Of a stretch of 64,000 nucleotides of DNA, positions 47,950-59,805 are shown one piece after another (the stretch's first letter is position 1; each line of letters opens with the position of its first letter). This DNA is from Torreya grandis (lineage: Eukaryota; Streptophyta; Pinopsida; Cupressales; Taxaceae), in assembly GCA_037957365.1 (NCBI GenBank), contig JARHVA010004226.1:806001-870000 (forward strand). The letters run 5' to 3'. Under the pieces are notes generated by a model. That model was not told where the DNA came from, made no database searches, and saw only the letters and a program-made list of their open reading frames with translations. Both the position numbers and the translations under genes were made by a program.

Positions 47950-49420
47950 TATTCTAAATTATAACGTTGAGATATGTTAAATATAGAAAGTAATACATTC
48001 AAAAGATGCTCAATTGATTGAAATACCAAAGAGAAATGATATTTAGCTAGATTTATTGTGTGCAAGTAGATCTGGATAAGAAACATGTAAGAAGTATGTA
48101 GGATTAGTATTTTTCATTAGTCATTAGAATATGAAAAGAGTAATTCTATATATATAAATAATATCATTAGATTTGGACACTACCATTGACTTTAGTGTTT
48201 GACCATGATTTAAGTGTCCCATATAGAATAATGATTGGATCTTGATGTGAGTAAATTCATTATTCTAGGTTTTGTATCCCCTTTCTTCTAATGTATTCGG
48301 ATCTGGGATACAAGTTGTTACTCTTTACCAATTGGTTAGTCCCTAACTCTTCACCCTTATAATGAGTTTTATAAAAATGGGTTAATGGGATCATAGTGTC
48401 AAGCTAACTCTGAAAACACCTCTATCAATGGGCACTGTCTACATAGCCAATACTCGAAGGAGGGCCTCAGACTTATTTAATTCTCCCCTATGTGTGGGAA
48501 TGTGCATGTACAAGGGTGAAATACATAATATGAAGATGCATGCAGTGATATATATTGTAATTTTAAAAATATCACTTAGGGGATGCTCTTTAAATGCTTA
48601 ACACCTATAATATGACTATTCCTATGCTTGATATACAAATAAGGACATATAAGGCATAATTATTTGGTTGTGTAGTTCATTGATTGAGATTTAGAAGGTG
48701 CTTAATTGATATTTGTTAGATGAGGAATGAGAAGACTTAGACTTGTGTATATACCAACCATTTTGAAAATATCTCATGGTAGGGTTCAATAAGATAAATA
48801 ATCTAACCCATAGGTTTTGAAACATTTGTAAATTAGTTGAATTTCAACATTTGCACATTAAATAAGGATCTAGACATGACCTTTGGAAATGATGTCCCTA
48901 TGTGGTTGGTACTGTCCACAAGAATAAAAAATAGGTAAAAATCTAAAACTAATAATGTAAGATGTTCATCAGGTTTTAAGCTTTATGTGTGGTGCTAAGA
49001 CCTAGTTCAACTAAAAGATATAGATTAGACTAAGAGATAAGCATTTAGGCATAGTGAGATAGAAAATGCAACCCTTTTAGTAGTATGGAGGTCTATAACT
49101 AAAAGGTAGAGCCCTAATTGATATCTACTAAATGTACAAGACTTAAATGTTATAATTATTTAGTTTTAGTATCTACATTTTCCCCCTTTTAATTTAGTAA
49201 TGCATAAAGATGAAATTACTAGTTTAAAGGAAATAAATGCCTATCTAGGTGTGTATAACACACTTTCACCTTAATTGATCCCACTTTGATTAATTTGATA
49301 GTATATGACCTATAACCAAGATCATTTAATAATATAAATTAGTATATATATTCTAAAATTTTAAATAATTGAAATGCTTGAAAAGAAAGAGAGCAAGGAA
49401 GGAGTACACTTGTGTGTCGA
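47950..49420 (-). repeat. Inverted family-B LTR fragment (B6)
   Basis: The reverse complement matches LTR-B1 over about 15.3-15.75 kb: 'cacccttgtaca.gcacattcccacacat', 'ctgaggccctcct.gagtattgg', 'tatgtag.cagtgcccattgatagagg' and 'gatcccattaaccca'. Flanking similarity out to about 49.4 kb is weaker. No primer site or PPT was identified next to it. Confidence 0.65.
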
Positions 49421-49827
49421 TGCAACCATGTTGCCTCTTGATGCTTTGAATTATTAAATACGCTTTATTATGGAGAATTAAAACTGGAAAATGTTCAGAC
49501 ATAAACCTTGGAGATTTGATGAGGGATATTGGAAGGTATTATGCCCCTAATCCAGTGCCAAGATGAGTTGTGACACGACCATTAAGATTATTATATCTCA
49601 ATTACACAACTCAATTATGAATATATATAATCTAGTGAGGTGTGTGATTTAATAAAATCATCCTATAAATATTGTTCTATTGAATGATTTAGTCAATCCA
49701 ACCTATAAATATGGTGTGTTTGAATGATTTAATTACTTCAACCTATAAAATGAACTAACTGCTACAATAAAAAAAGCTTGATAACAATATATCTTGGTCT
49801 AATTGGTGCATCCTGGTGAGTAGTATA

Positions 49828-50768
49828 TGTAGACACCTAAAACTAGCCACCAATGGCTTCATACCAAACTTTAGACTGTTTATTACCAACCTTTAAAAAT
49901 CAAGCCTAAGAATCACTAAACATCTCAAATTTGACTTCATAACATACAATTTGGCCTATAAATCTATTAAATGGGGCAAATGCACACATAAAATTAATTC
50001 AAATCTTTCAAAATGCTAAAAACCCTAAACAAAATTAATTAAAATACTAAACCTAATCAAATGCCTAGTTGAATTAACCATGAGCAATTAATGAATTATC
50101 AAAAAAAGAAATTCAAAAATCAAATAATATCCTAGGAATTCATAATTACCTTTTTGTTAGTTGTCAAATATCCTAAAATATCTCAACATGCCTATTCAGT
50201 GTTAATCATGACCATTTGACACATTTTAAATCTATTGGGTTTAATTAACTCACTAATGTTAGGTTTTAACTCATTCGAAGTTCTAACTACACTCTAATTC
50301 ACCTTGAGTTGGGTTAGTTTATAAAATTACAAATACAAGCCTAAAAATCTTCATTTAGAGAGCTTGAGCATAGTAAAGTTATAATGCAAGATTTGGTAAA
50401 TGATTCAAAGCTATAGTGTTATAATGATAAAATCACAAGCCAAGCCACTTTAAGCCACATCAAGCCAAATATACAAACAATGGTGCCAAGGAGAGAAGGA
50501 GCCACACAACTCCATTTGCTAAAGACTTCTTAAGCACAAGTTGAGTAAGATAAATGAACACATCATTGGAGCATTCAAGGAAGGTGAAGAATTTGTAAGT
50601 TCTTGGAATTTTAGTTGAGCTTTGTCATTTATTACTTGTTCACTAAACTCTCCTTATGATCTAGGCATGGAAGTGTTAATCTTATTAATGTGTTTCTATT
50701 TCATTATTTTATATGAAAACTAACACTTGATCTAACCTCCCCTCTATTATCAAATTCCTAACGTCACA
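49828..50768 (+). repeat. LTR-A of element E (left)
   Basis: It starts TGTAGACACCTAAAACTAGCC and ends AACGTCACA. No polypurine tract precedes it, unlike LTR-B and LTR-C of this element, so it is the left boundary. A TATA-like 'tttataaaattac' lies near 50318. Confidence 0.9.
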
Positions 50769-50919
50769 AATGACATGATCGATAGGATATGAAGCACCCC
50801 ACATACTAACGAGACCAAGATGCAACTCATAAATATTTGAATGAATGCTTGAATTCATTCAAAATTGGAGTTTTGTCTTTATTTTTTCCATATTTTTAAT
50901 TTTTGAACTAATTTAGATC

Positions 50920-51320
50920 TACACAAAGATTGACAATGATCAAGCATAACCAACATCGGTTATGTCTAATTGAACTCGATTCTATGTGACCAACATCAGT
51001 CAACACTAGGGGGAAAATGGCTAACAAAAATTTGATTTTGAATTCGTTTATCAATCATAACTATTATTTCTTATTTTCATTGGTATTTATGCTCTCTACC
51101 TAACCACTATGTTGTAGGTTTCAAAGAGTTTTTATCATATTTTAAGCTAACCTAAAATTTTCATCTTGTGTTGGTTTTGCCTTTGGGTTCACAGGTGACT
51201 GACACTAGTCTTAATCGAATAGTATCAGTTCTTTACATCCATCATCAATTATTTATGATATCAACCAACATCGGTCACCTTATAACTGACATAGATTAGA
51301 TTTGATTAATTTCGGTCACT
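50920..51320. repeat. ACATCGGT-motif cluster, copy 1
   Basis: Repeated units of the type ACCAACATCGGT, GACTGACACTAGTC and 'taactgacatagatta', with GATATCA and ATCATCAATT spacers, occur about every 30-60 bp. Many are imperfect palindromes around ACATCGGT or ACACTAGT. It lies in the element E leader, 150-550 bp after LTR-A. Confidence 0.6.
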
Positions 51321-52288
51321 ATGTTTAAAAAAAATAAAAACTTGAGAGCTATGTTTAAAATGTTTGTTTTTTCACCTTAAAATGTGCTTCAAAGTAGGAG
51401 GAGACTATCTAACCATTACAGGGCCAAGGTAGGAATTAAACATAAATTTACAAGTTTAAATGAATTGAACATGAATTTTTAGGTTTTAGGGCTTATTTTG
51501 ATCAAAAATTTCAAGGCAAAAGTGTGTGACAAAATGTCTAGCATAACACCTCCTCAAACAAAGGAGTGATATATAAACAAAACAACCCCTTGACCATTAT
51601 TTTTGTATCCATGCTAATAAGGATGAGAATATTTGCATTGGAAGGTATAATTGAATCATTCACATTGATCAATGCTTATTCTTCTATTCATCTCTTTCAT
51701 CACTTTGTGCATCTTTGTATGCTTGGTTATTTGTGGTTTTTTCAGTCAATAGACCATTACATCAACATTTACACCAACTCATATTTAATCTATGTTATAG
51801 GTTATATCTTTGAGTTATGATTTCCAATCTAACCTGTTGGGGCATAATCAAACATTTTTATTCAATTTCGATCATCTTAATGATTATAATTGTTTATGGG
51901 TAAATAATTATTTTGAATCATAAGCCCTAACTAGAGCATATGCCATTACCGCTAATTATAACTACATTTGGGCAAATCATTGTCACAACCCTTTGTTACT
52001 AATTATAACTATCTTTCAAAAAATTATTACTTTTTAAAATCAATGCATGCAAGAATTTTCTCATTTGGATTAATCTTACCCATGGGTTAATCTCATTTTT
52101 CTTCTTGCTTCTTTTCAAGGGACTATCCATCAAACATATGACAACCATTCCCTTGAGGGAGAATCATTATAGGCTTCCCAAACATTGTTAGGATATTTTT
52201 ATTTAATCATTATCTTATTTTAGGCATATAATCCTTTTCTCATTATTTTAGAATATGTTACTATACCTATAGCTTGCAACATCTTCCT

Positions 52289-52302
52289 AAATAGGGGCAA
52301 AC
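52289..52302 (+). other. Polypurine tract before LTR-B of element E
   Basis: AAATAGGGGCAAAC immediately precedes the mutated LTR start TATAGACACC. The same tract lies at 59792-59805. Confidence 0.75.
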
Positions 52303-53242
52303 TATAGACACCTAAAATTGGCCACGAATGGCTTCATACCAGACTTTAGACCAATTCTTACCAACATTTGTAAATTAATCCTAAGAATCACTAAACATTT
52401 CAAATTTATAATCATAACATACAATTTTGCCTATATACCTATTAAATGAGATAAATGCACACATGAATTAAATAAAATCTTGAAAAATGCTAAAATGCCT
52501 AAAAAAAGTTAATTAACATACAAAATCAAATTAAATGCCTAATTAAATAATCCATGAGAAATTAATTAATTATCAAAAAGGAAATTAAAAAATAAAAGAA
52601 TATCCTAAGAATTCATAATTACCTTTTTGTGAGTTTTCAAATATCATAAAATATCTCAACATGCCTATTCATTGTTAATAATGACCATTTGACACCTTTT
52701 AACTCTAATGGGGTTAATTAACTCACTAAGGCTAGGTTTGAACTCATTCCAAGCTTTGAATACACTCTAAATCACCTTGATTTGGGGTTAGTTTTTAAAC
52801 CTATAAATGCAAGCCTAGACCTCTTCATTTAAAGAGCTTGAGCATAGTAAAGTTATAATGCAGAGTTTGGTGTATGATTCAAAGCTGTAGTGTTATAATG
52901 GCAAAATCACAAGCCAATCCACTTTGAGCCACATCAAGCCAAAGCCACAAAAATGGTTCCAAGGAGATAAGGATCCACACAATTCCATTTGATAAATACT
53001 TATTGAGAACAAACCGAGTAAGCCAAATTAACACATCATTTGGAGTATTACAGGAAGGTGAGGAATTTGTAAGTTCTTTGTATTTTAGTTGATCTTTGTT
53101 ATTTGTTGTTTGTTCACTAAGATCCCCCTATGATCTAGGCATGGAGGTGTTAAGATTTTTAGTGTGTTTCTATTTCATTATTTTATATGAAAACTAACAT
53201 TTGATCTAACCTCCCCTCCATCGTCAAATTCCTAGCATCATA
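52303..53242 (+). repeat. LTR-B of element E (middle)
   Basis: 940 bp. The terminal TG reads TA, and the terminal CA reads TA, again transitions. TATA box CTATAAATG at 52801-52809. It serves as 3' LTR of the first and 5' LTR of the second internal region. Confidence 0.9.
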
Positions 53243-53244
53243 AA

Positions 53245-53262
53245 TGGTATGCCTAGTGGGAC
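53245..53262 (+). other. Primer-binding site of element E
   Basis: TGGTATGCCTAGTGGGAC starts two bases after LTR-B. It resembles the element G site (TTGGCACACTTAGTGGGAC). The copy after LTR-A (50771-50788) is strongly mutated. Confidence 0.6.
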
Positions 53263-53389
53263 ATGAAGCACCCCACATACTAAGGAGACCAAGATGCAAC
53301 TCAAAAATCTTAAAATGAATGCTTGAAGTCCTTAAAAATTGGAGTTTTGTCTTTATTTGTATCATATTTTTAATTTTTTAATTAATTTA

Positions 53390-53800
53390 GATTTACATAA
53401 AGACTGACATTAGTCACACATAACCAAAATCAGTTTTATCTAATATAAATTGGTTTTATGTGATAGACATCAGTCAACATATAGGGGAAAAATGGTTAGC
53501 CAAAAATTTGATTTTGAATTTATTTAGCAATAATAACTATCATTTCTTATTTTTATTGGTCTTTATACTCTCTGCCTAACCACTATGTTGCAGGTTTTGA
53601 AGATTTTTTATCATCTTTTGAGCTAACCTAATGTTTTCATCTTGTGTTAGTTTTGACTTTGAGATCACAGGTGACTGACATCGGTATTAATAACCTGATA
53701 TCAATTCTTTACATCTATCATCAGTTCTCTATGAGACTAACCAACATTAGTCACCTTATAAATGACATTAATTAGTTCTTACCAATGTCGATCACTATGT
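53390..53800. repeat. ACATCGGT-motif cluster, copy 2
   Basis: The counterpart of 50920-51320 in the second leader: 'gactgacattagtcac', 'atagacatcagtcaac', 'gactgacatcggtatt', 'accaacattagtcacc', 'accaatgtcgatcac'. The recurrent core is GACTGACATCGGTC with variants, a near-palindrome. Confidence 0.6.
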
Positions 53801-56182
53801 TCTAAAAAAAATAAAAACTCAAGAGCTATGTTTTAAATCTTTGTTTTCTCACCTTCAAAAGTTATTCAAAATAGGAGGAGACTATCTAACCATTGCAAGG
53901 CCAAGGTAGGAATTAAACATGAATTTTCAAGTTTAAATATTTTTTAACACTTCATTTTGGTCTTTAAAACAAATTAGGTTAAATCATGAACATTTGGACT
54001 TAAGTGCTTAAAATGAACATAGTTGCATTTTTGCTTAGCTTGTGTTGTCGAAGTTCTTTTAATGTTTTTAAAATTAATCCAAGGGGCCAAGGAAATTCAT
54101 TTGAATGTGTTTAATCTTTCTCACTTTGTCTTTTGGCATTTAAAAATAACCTATTTCATTTTTTATGCCTTAGATGTTTTTCAAAGTTTTTTCAAGTTTC
54201 AACTAATGCCAAGGGGGCATAAAACTTCACAACACATTTCAATTTTGGTGCTTTAAAATGAGTTTTAAATCCCTTAGTTCATGATTTTGAAAATGATCAT
54301 TTTATGCCATGTTTGTTTGGACTTGTTTGTTTATTTTTGCAAACTGAATAACACATGTATGCTCTCCCCCCATCCCCTATAGGGAACTTGGGTAACTAAA
54401 AGTGCCTTTTCATTACATTTGTGCCTAGTCTAAGGCATGATTTTTTTTTCTAGGCTCTCCTTAAAACCCACATGATTTGGGTGATCTAAAAGAAACCCTA
54501 AAGTCTTTCCACTTAGTTTCCTTTTTATGCAATTTGGCTTGTGGAGGGGAGGTCATTTCCTCTTCTTGAGTTCTTTAGGGAAGAATTGAACCATGTCTTC
54601 ATCTCCCAACATTGTTTTAACCTTGCTCCATGGTGGGGTATACAAATTACGGTATGCATACTATGAGATATATGGGGTTGAGTGGCTAACCTATCCTTTC
54701 ATAATAAAGGTCTAAGTCAAGTTTGGTCAGCTAGGGGATTCCACTAAGTAGTCCACGGGTGGAGTCACTATGCAAAGGAATAGACCTTTTTCATAGTAAG
54801 TTAATCAGTATGAACTCAATTAATGTTATTATTCTCTTATATTAGCCACACTTGGGATCAATCTAGATGGTCATAATTTTTAAGTTTTAGTCAATTCCAC
54901 TTATCATACCTTGTTAGTTTAGGGAATAAGATGATTTAATTAGTTGTATTTGGTCTTTGTATTTTACTGCTTGGTTTTTAAGTCTAAAAATTTATTTGTT
55001 TAAATCCATGGCATATCAAGTTTTGTTTATACACCACTCATTTTTTTAAAGAGGCATTATGCTAGCCATTTTGTCATACACTTTTGACTTGAAATTTTTG
55101 CCAAACTTGTTTCTTTGTGTCTTGATTAAAATGTGTAACATTATGGTGCCCAAATTATTTCAAGATTTTATGCCTTTAAGTCTTTGAAACATACCATTGT
55201 TTACATCTTTAGAGAGAAATAACACCATTACGCTACTCAATTTATTTCAATATTTGTTTGCCTTGTGCTTTATGCCATTTTGTGGAACCAATACCATATA
55301 TGTCGTTTAAATATTTGTCTTGTGCCATTATGTCATTCCATTTTTTTAGCTTATAGTTTATTTGAAGATACCTAGTTTCCTATGTTGAGTTTTTGATTAA
55401 ATTTTCCAAGTTTAAATTCAAATATTGATTTATTTATATGTATGTCATGTTTAATTGGGGCTTAGACTCTGATCTTTCTCTTTTTGGTTGTGAAACTTAG
55501 GTTAATTCATTACCCAACTTTGAAAACTTTTGCTTGGATCTTTGCCTAGTGCTGCCATGTTGTTCAATTTTGTTTAGCTTGTTTGTTTAAAAGACCCTAG
55601 TTTTCATCATTATTTGTGTCTTTTATTTGAGATAAAATAGTCTCTCTCCATATTCCTTTTGCCTTATGCTAATTGACTGAGCTCATGTTTGAATTCTATA
55701 TGCCTAGTCTATGCTAAAGTATTCCAAGTTTGTTAGATTAAAATCTCACCTTTGTTTTTAAATTCTATCTTTTTACATTATGTTTGGATAAAATTATTAA
55801 CACATGCCTTTATTTTAAGTCTAGATTTTGACACTACGTTTGGCCAAAAGTCCTATCACATGCCTTATTTGAGCCTAGATTTTGACATCACATTTGGTCA
55901 AAAGACTTTGAAACTTTTATTTTTCTAGTTTGGACCTATTTAGAACATTTTAAACCTAGAATTTGGCATGCTATTTTTATTCATATGCTTGACATTTTGT
56001 GTGTGAGAGATTTAACGTTAGACATTTGACCTTAGATTGTTTTACATCAAGATTTACTGCAGACCATTTTGGAGATACATCTCTCCTAAACCAAGTTAGA
56101 TTAAGTTTGAAACCTTTATCCTTTGGACATATTTTTAGAGTTTGTAGAACTCTAGGACTTTTTATAGAGTGTTATCATTGAC
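53801..56182 (+). other. Long leader of the second internal region of element E
   Basis: T-rich, non-coding in appearance. It contains many 'tttgccttgtg', 'gccatgtt' and 'ccaagttt' words and a three-unit array at 55758-55915. I found no gene in it. It ends at the ATG of the tandem-repeat ORF. Confidence 0.45.
55758..55915. repeat. Three-unit tandem repeat, about 55 bp
   Basis: Units 'ctatctttttacattatgtttggataaaa', 'ctagattttgacactacgtttggccaaaa' and 'ctagattttgacatcacatttggtcaaaa' (each quoted in part) follow one another at about 55767, 55820 and 55874, joined by 'cacatgcc.ttat' spacers. Confidence 0.6.
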
Positions 56183-56261
56183 ATGGATATGTCTAGCTAC
56201 ACTTATGGTGGAGTCGTGTATAATCCAAGTTATGATGGAATGGATGAAAAAAATCCAAGTG

Positions 56262-56700
56262 GATATCCCTACTAGGATAATATTGTTTGTGAGGAGGATT
56301 TTTATCCTCCCTATAATAATCAATATAGGGAACATAGTCAAGATATACAAAATTAATTTATTGAAGACCCTTATGCAGATGATGTTGTTTGAGAGATAGA
56401 TCTTTTCCATCCTTATAATAATCAATCTAAGGAAAAAATTCAAGAACCTTCTTGTGATCCAAGCCAATATCCCTACTAGGATAGGGATATGTTATTTGTG
56501 AGAAGGATCCATACCCTCCTTATAGTACTCAATTTGGGGAACAACATGAATTTATTTGAGACCCCTACTGGGATGATATTGTTTGTGATGATGGCTTTTT
56601 TGAAAACCCTTATGAAGATGATGTTATTTGGGAGATGGTTCCATACCCTCCTTGCAATACTCAATTTGGGGAAAAAATCCAAGATCCTCAAGCTTAGGAT
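56262..56700 (+). repeat. Tandem coding repeat 1: DPYxDD...YPPYNNQ units
   Basis: About five units start near 56262, 56366, 56465, 56558 and 56607, most about 100 bp apart, each with CCCTAYTRGGATGAT-type and CCTCCYTATAATA-type blocks. The units agree better in translated form than in DNA, which suggests selection on the protein before decay. Confidence 0.65.
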
Positions 56701-56841
56701 TTGGTGACACCTTCTTCCAACTAGTTGATGTATTATACTCACCCTTATGTGATCACTCATTCCCCCACTTATATCATTAAACCTCATTTAGACTCTACAA
56801 TCTACCAATCTACACAACATCTAAAGAATACCCTTATCCTT

Positions 56842-57090
56842 CTAGGACCTTGTTCTTTGGCTTGTATGAGAAATAGAGCTCCATAACACCCTTTAATTTT
56901 ACTAGGACCTTGTCCTTTGTCTTGTATGATCAACCAAAATCTATAATTACCTACCATTTCTATACTAGGACCTCATCCTTTTGCTTATATGAACAACCAA
57001 GTTTCACAACATCCTATCATTACCATTATAAGACCTTGTCCTTTAGCTTGTGTGAGAAACCAAGCTCCACAACAATCTATTATTATCCAA
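56842..57090 (+). repeat. Tandem coding repeat 2: LGPCPLACMxNQ units
   Basis: Four units with 'ctaggaccttgtcctttgg' variants at 56843, 56903, 56965 and 57028, period 60-63 bp (20-21 codons). Cys, Pro and Met/Asn positions are kept in most units. Confidence 0.75.
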
Positions 57091-58093
57091 TTACTTATCA
57101 TTATTAAACCATTTCCAACCATTTCTTACTTTACAAAACCCCTACCAATTATTCAACCCCAACCAATCCAATCAAAACCTTTTCAACCAAACCAATCATT
57201 CAAGGACCAAGATCTATTCAAAATTGGTAGTTTAAAATTGATCATAAACTAAGGCCAAGAAAACCAACCAATCCAAGATGTTTTTATTGAACTAACCATT
57301 TGTGATAAATCAACCTATGATGAATCACCTTTTAATCTTATACCTGTTGTTAAAGAGGCTCACTCTAATGAACCAATATTTATTGAGTCACTTCTTAATG
57401 ATTATAACCACTTTTGGGCAAATCATTACCTTGATCATATGCCTATTTTTAAATAACCTTCATCTAATAAGCCAATCTCTATGGAATTATCTTTTGACCT
57501 TTTTCCACCCATTGAGGAGTCTCACTTTGATAAACCAATCTCTATGGATCCCATTATACCATCACATGATGTTACTTGTCTAATACCAAACATTCAACAA
57601 AACATCATTATAGTAGCATCCACATCAGATGAAGAATCATAATTAGAGTCAAATTTTATTCTTGAATTGACATTAGATTTAGTGTCAGAAGCATAATCAA
57701 CATTAGTCTTAACATTAGATTTAGAGTCCATTGAGTTAGAATTAGATTCAAAATCAAAATATGTTCATGGTTATTACAACATTGGTTATGCATGCCTCGT
57801 AGATAAATTTGAATGCATTTGTGATCCTTATATAGTTTTTGAGGACGATTACTTTATCTTCGATATAATTTCTCCTAGTATCTTCTATGAGGATTGTGTG
57901 GCCTCTTCCCATTCCATTACCATTCCACAACCATTACCACTAACCAACATAGCCATTATATTGACATTTCATCTCCCAAAAGTGTTGATTAGGAGCAATA
58001 TAATCACACTTTGTTGAAATGTATCCATGGTGACATATTAGTTAAATAACATCAAGGAGTCTAAGACTAAATCCATGCAGAAGAAGAACAATA

Positions 58094-58290
58094 TCCTAGT
58101 GAAACATTTTTGGAGGTGTTAGGGGATAATCAAAGTTCAAACTCAACATCTCCTAGTGAAATATTTTTAGAGGCATTAGAAGATAATTAAAGTCAAAATT
58201 TGACGTTCCTTAGTAAAACATTCTTAGAGGTGCTATGGGAAAATCAAGATAACTTCATTGGTGAAAACCTCTTTGAGGTGCTAATAGCTG
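58094..58290 (+). repeat. Tandem coding repeat 3: PSETFLEVLxDNQ units
   Basis: Units begin near 58094, 58151, 58208 and 58259, the first three exactly 57 bp (19 codons) apart. Each has S-E/K-T/I-F-L-E-V/A-L followed by an acidic pair and Asn-Gln. The last unit is shortened. Confidence 0.75.
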
Positions 58291-58715
58291 AGCACAATAG
58301 TTCTTCACTTCTTAATGAAGACAAAATCAAATATCAAATCAATATAGTTTATAATATGTAGCATAATTAGATGGTATCTACTCTCATTCCCAAACAATAA
58401 ATTTTTTTGGTGGTCCTATTGAGATCATATTCATAAGTATTCAACCCTACCACATCTAAAGTTATGTCAAATTTAGAATCAACAACATTATGTGTACCTA
58501 AAAATCCTAATTTTGATTTGTTTTCCACTCATTATGCATTCTATTATAATCCACCATTCCATTTCCCAATCAAACCTATCATCCAACATTTATCCCTATC
58601 TACCATCATTGGCTACACTTTCCTTTGCAGAGGCTACAAAGATACCTTGTCTTGGCACTTGAAGGAAATAAAATCAATGATCAATGAAGATCAAAAAAAC
58701 ATTCTTGAAATCTAA

Positions 58716-59300
58716 ATCAACAACTAGTTTTTAATAAAGTAACTATTTAGATGAGGTGTGAGATAGAAATTTACACGATTGATTATTTTAACTGTCTCAT
58801 ATATTGATTAGGATGTGCATCTCCATATCAACAAGAAAACTAAAAACAGTCACGTAGGCCAAAAACATGTACTATACCATTACCATCAACCAAAAACATA
58901 TCCATCCCTATACCTGGCCACAATCATTGACATTGCCTTTTACCACATACAATTTACCTTTGCAATTTACATTTACCATTCCCCTTTTACCATTATTTTA
59001 TAGCCTACCATTTACTCTCACCTTATCACTTGGGGGAAACCCTCTTACTATTTTATCCAATTATCACACCATTCTACCATTCTATCACTTTGTCATTCCA
59101 TAATTCCATTCTACCATACCTTTTCTATTGACCAATTTGTTTTGACCCTCCCTACTGAGCCCATTTGACCTTATTTCCACTTTTAACATAAAGATTTAGA
59201 TCAATTTTAATAGTTGTTTCAAGTATTCTAAATAGAAGCCATATTTTGGAGTAGTATGATAGAGGTTTTGGAAATCACATCCTTCATTTATTACCACACG
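58716..59300 (+). other. Region between the ORF and the 59.3 kb array
   Basis: C-rich, G-poor DNA with many 'taccatt' and 'ttacca' words (58.87-59.11 kb). It yields overlapping low-complexity ORFs in two frames that I do not accept as genes. No other feature seen. Confidence 0.4.
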
Positions 59301-59305
59301 TGCCT

Positions 59306-59600
59306 AATTATAAATTCTTGTGGGAAAATTAGTGTCTCATCATCTTGATACTAATTATAACTTCCTATGGGAAAATTATTATTTTATCTTTTACTAATTA
59401 CAACCACCTTTAGGCAAATCAGTCTCTTGTTACCCTAAACCTTTTTTGATGATTATAACCACCTTTGGAAAAATCATCACCTTTTTTATCCCACCTATTC
59501 CAATGATTATAACCTCCTATGGCAAATCTTCATATTTTTTTGCCTAACTAGGATAGCTCTACATGCTAATGATTATAACTACATTTGGGCAAATCAGTCC
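59306..59600 (+). repeat. Six-unit degenerate array, NDYNHxWANH-type
   Basis: Variants of 'gattataaccacctttgg' plus 'caaatcagtc' occur at about 59306, 59349, 59394, 59451, 59505 and 59565, spaced 43-60 bp. Single or paired units also occur inside the tandem-repeat ORF (57400, NDYNHFWANHYL) and in the first internal region (51.89-52.02 kb). In translation the unit is a short aromatic peptide, so this is probably a decayed C-terminal repeat tract of the same protein family. Confidence 0.65.
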
Positions 59601-59791
59601 CTCCCACCCCATTTCATCTATTTGGTCCAATCGCTCCCTCATTTTGAGGGACTGATTACTAAACCCTTTGCCAATCACTCTCTCAAGGGGGAACCCTATA
59701 GTTCATCCATTTTCATTGAATTTGTAAGTATACATGACCTTTTCAATCTTTGAGAATATGTTACTATGCTTATAGCTTGTAACACCTTCCC

Positions 59792-59805
59792 AAATAGGGG
59801 CAAAC
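59792..59805 (+). other. Polypurine tract before LTR-C of element E
   Basis: AAATAGGGGCAAAC directly before TGTAGACAC. It is identical to the tract at 52289-52302. Confidence 0.8.

Larger units (their letters stand above)
50769..52302 (+). other. First internal region of element E (short, deleted)
   Basis: The first 750 bp match the leader of the second internal region (53243-53990). The last 450 bp match its 3' end, including AGAATATGTTACTATACCTATAGCTTG before the PPT. The long ORF of the second region is absent; two to three degenerate 'aattataactacatttgggcaaatca' units (51.89-52.02 kb) are left. The segment 51560-51830 has no counterpart that I could recognise. Confidence 0.7.
56183..58715 (+). 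pseudogene. Tandem-repeat ORF of element E, about 840 codons, unknown function
   Basis: An ATG at 56183 opens a frame that can be followed, with two frameshifts (near 56485 and 58020-58080) and about fifteen stops mostly of CAA/CAG type, to a stop at 58713-58715. Three different peptide repeats are visible in order: a Tyr/Pro/Asp-rich unit (ExDPYxDDxVxEE..YPPYNNQ) about five times, a LGPCPLACMxNQ unit four times, and an acidic PSETFLEVLxDNQ unit four times. Between the last two lies an acidic Ser/Glu-rich stretch with a globular-looking segment (YGYYNIGYACLVDKFECICD-like, about 57760-57830). No CCHC knuckle, protease or RT. It occupies the gag position of the element. It may be a divergent gag or an accessory ORF. 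Confidence 0.65.

Noticed and set aside
56162..56787. Minus-strand ORFs of 101 and 103 codons
   Set aside because: They are shadows of the tandem-repeat ORF on the plus strand and inherit its periodicity.
58815..59103. Two overlapping ORFs rich in His, Tyr, Pro and Thr
   Set aside because: Both arise from repeated 'taccatt/ttacca' words; the second is the first read in another frame.
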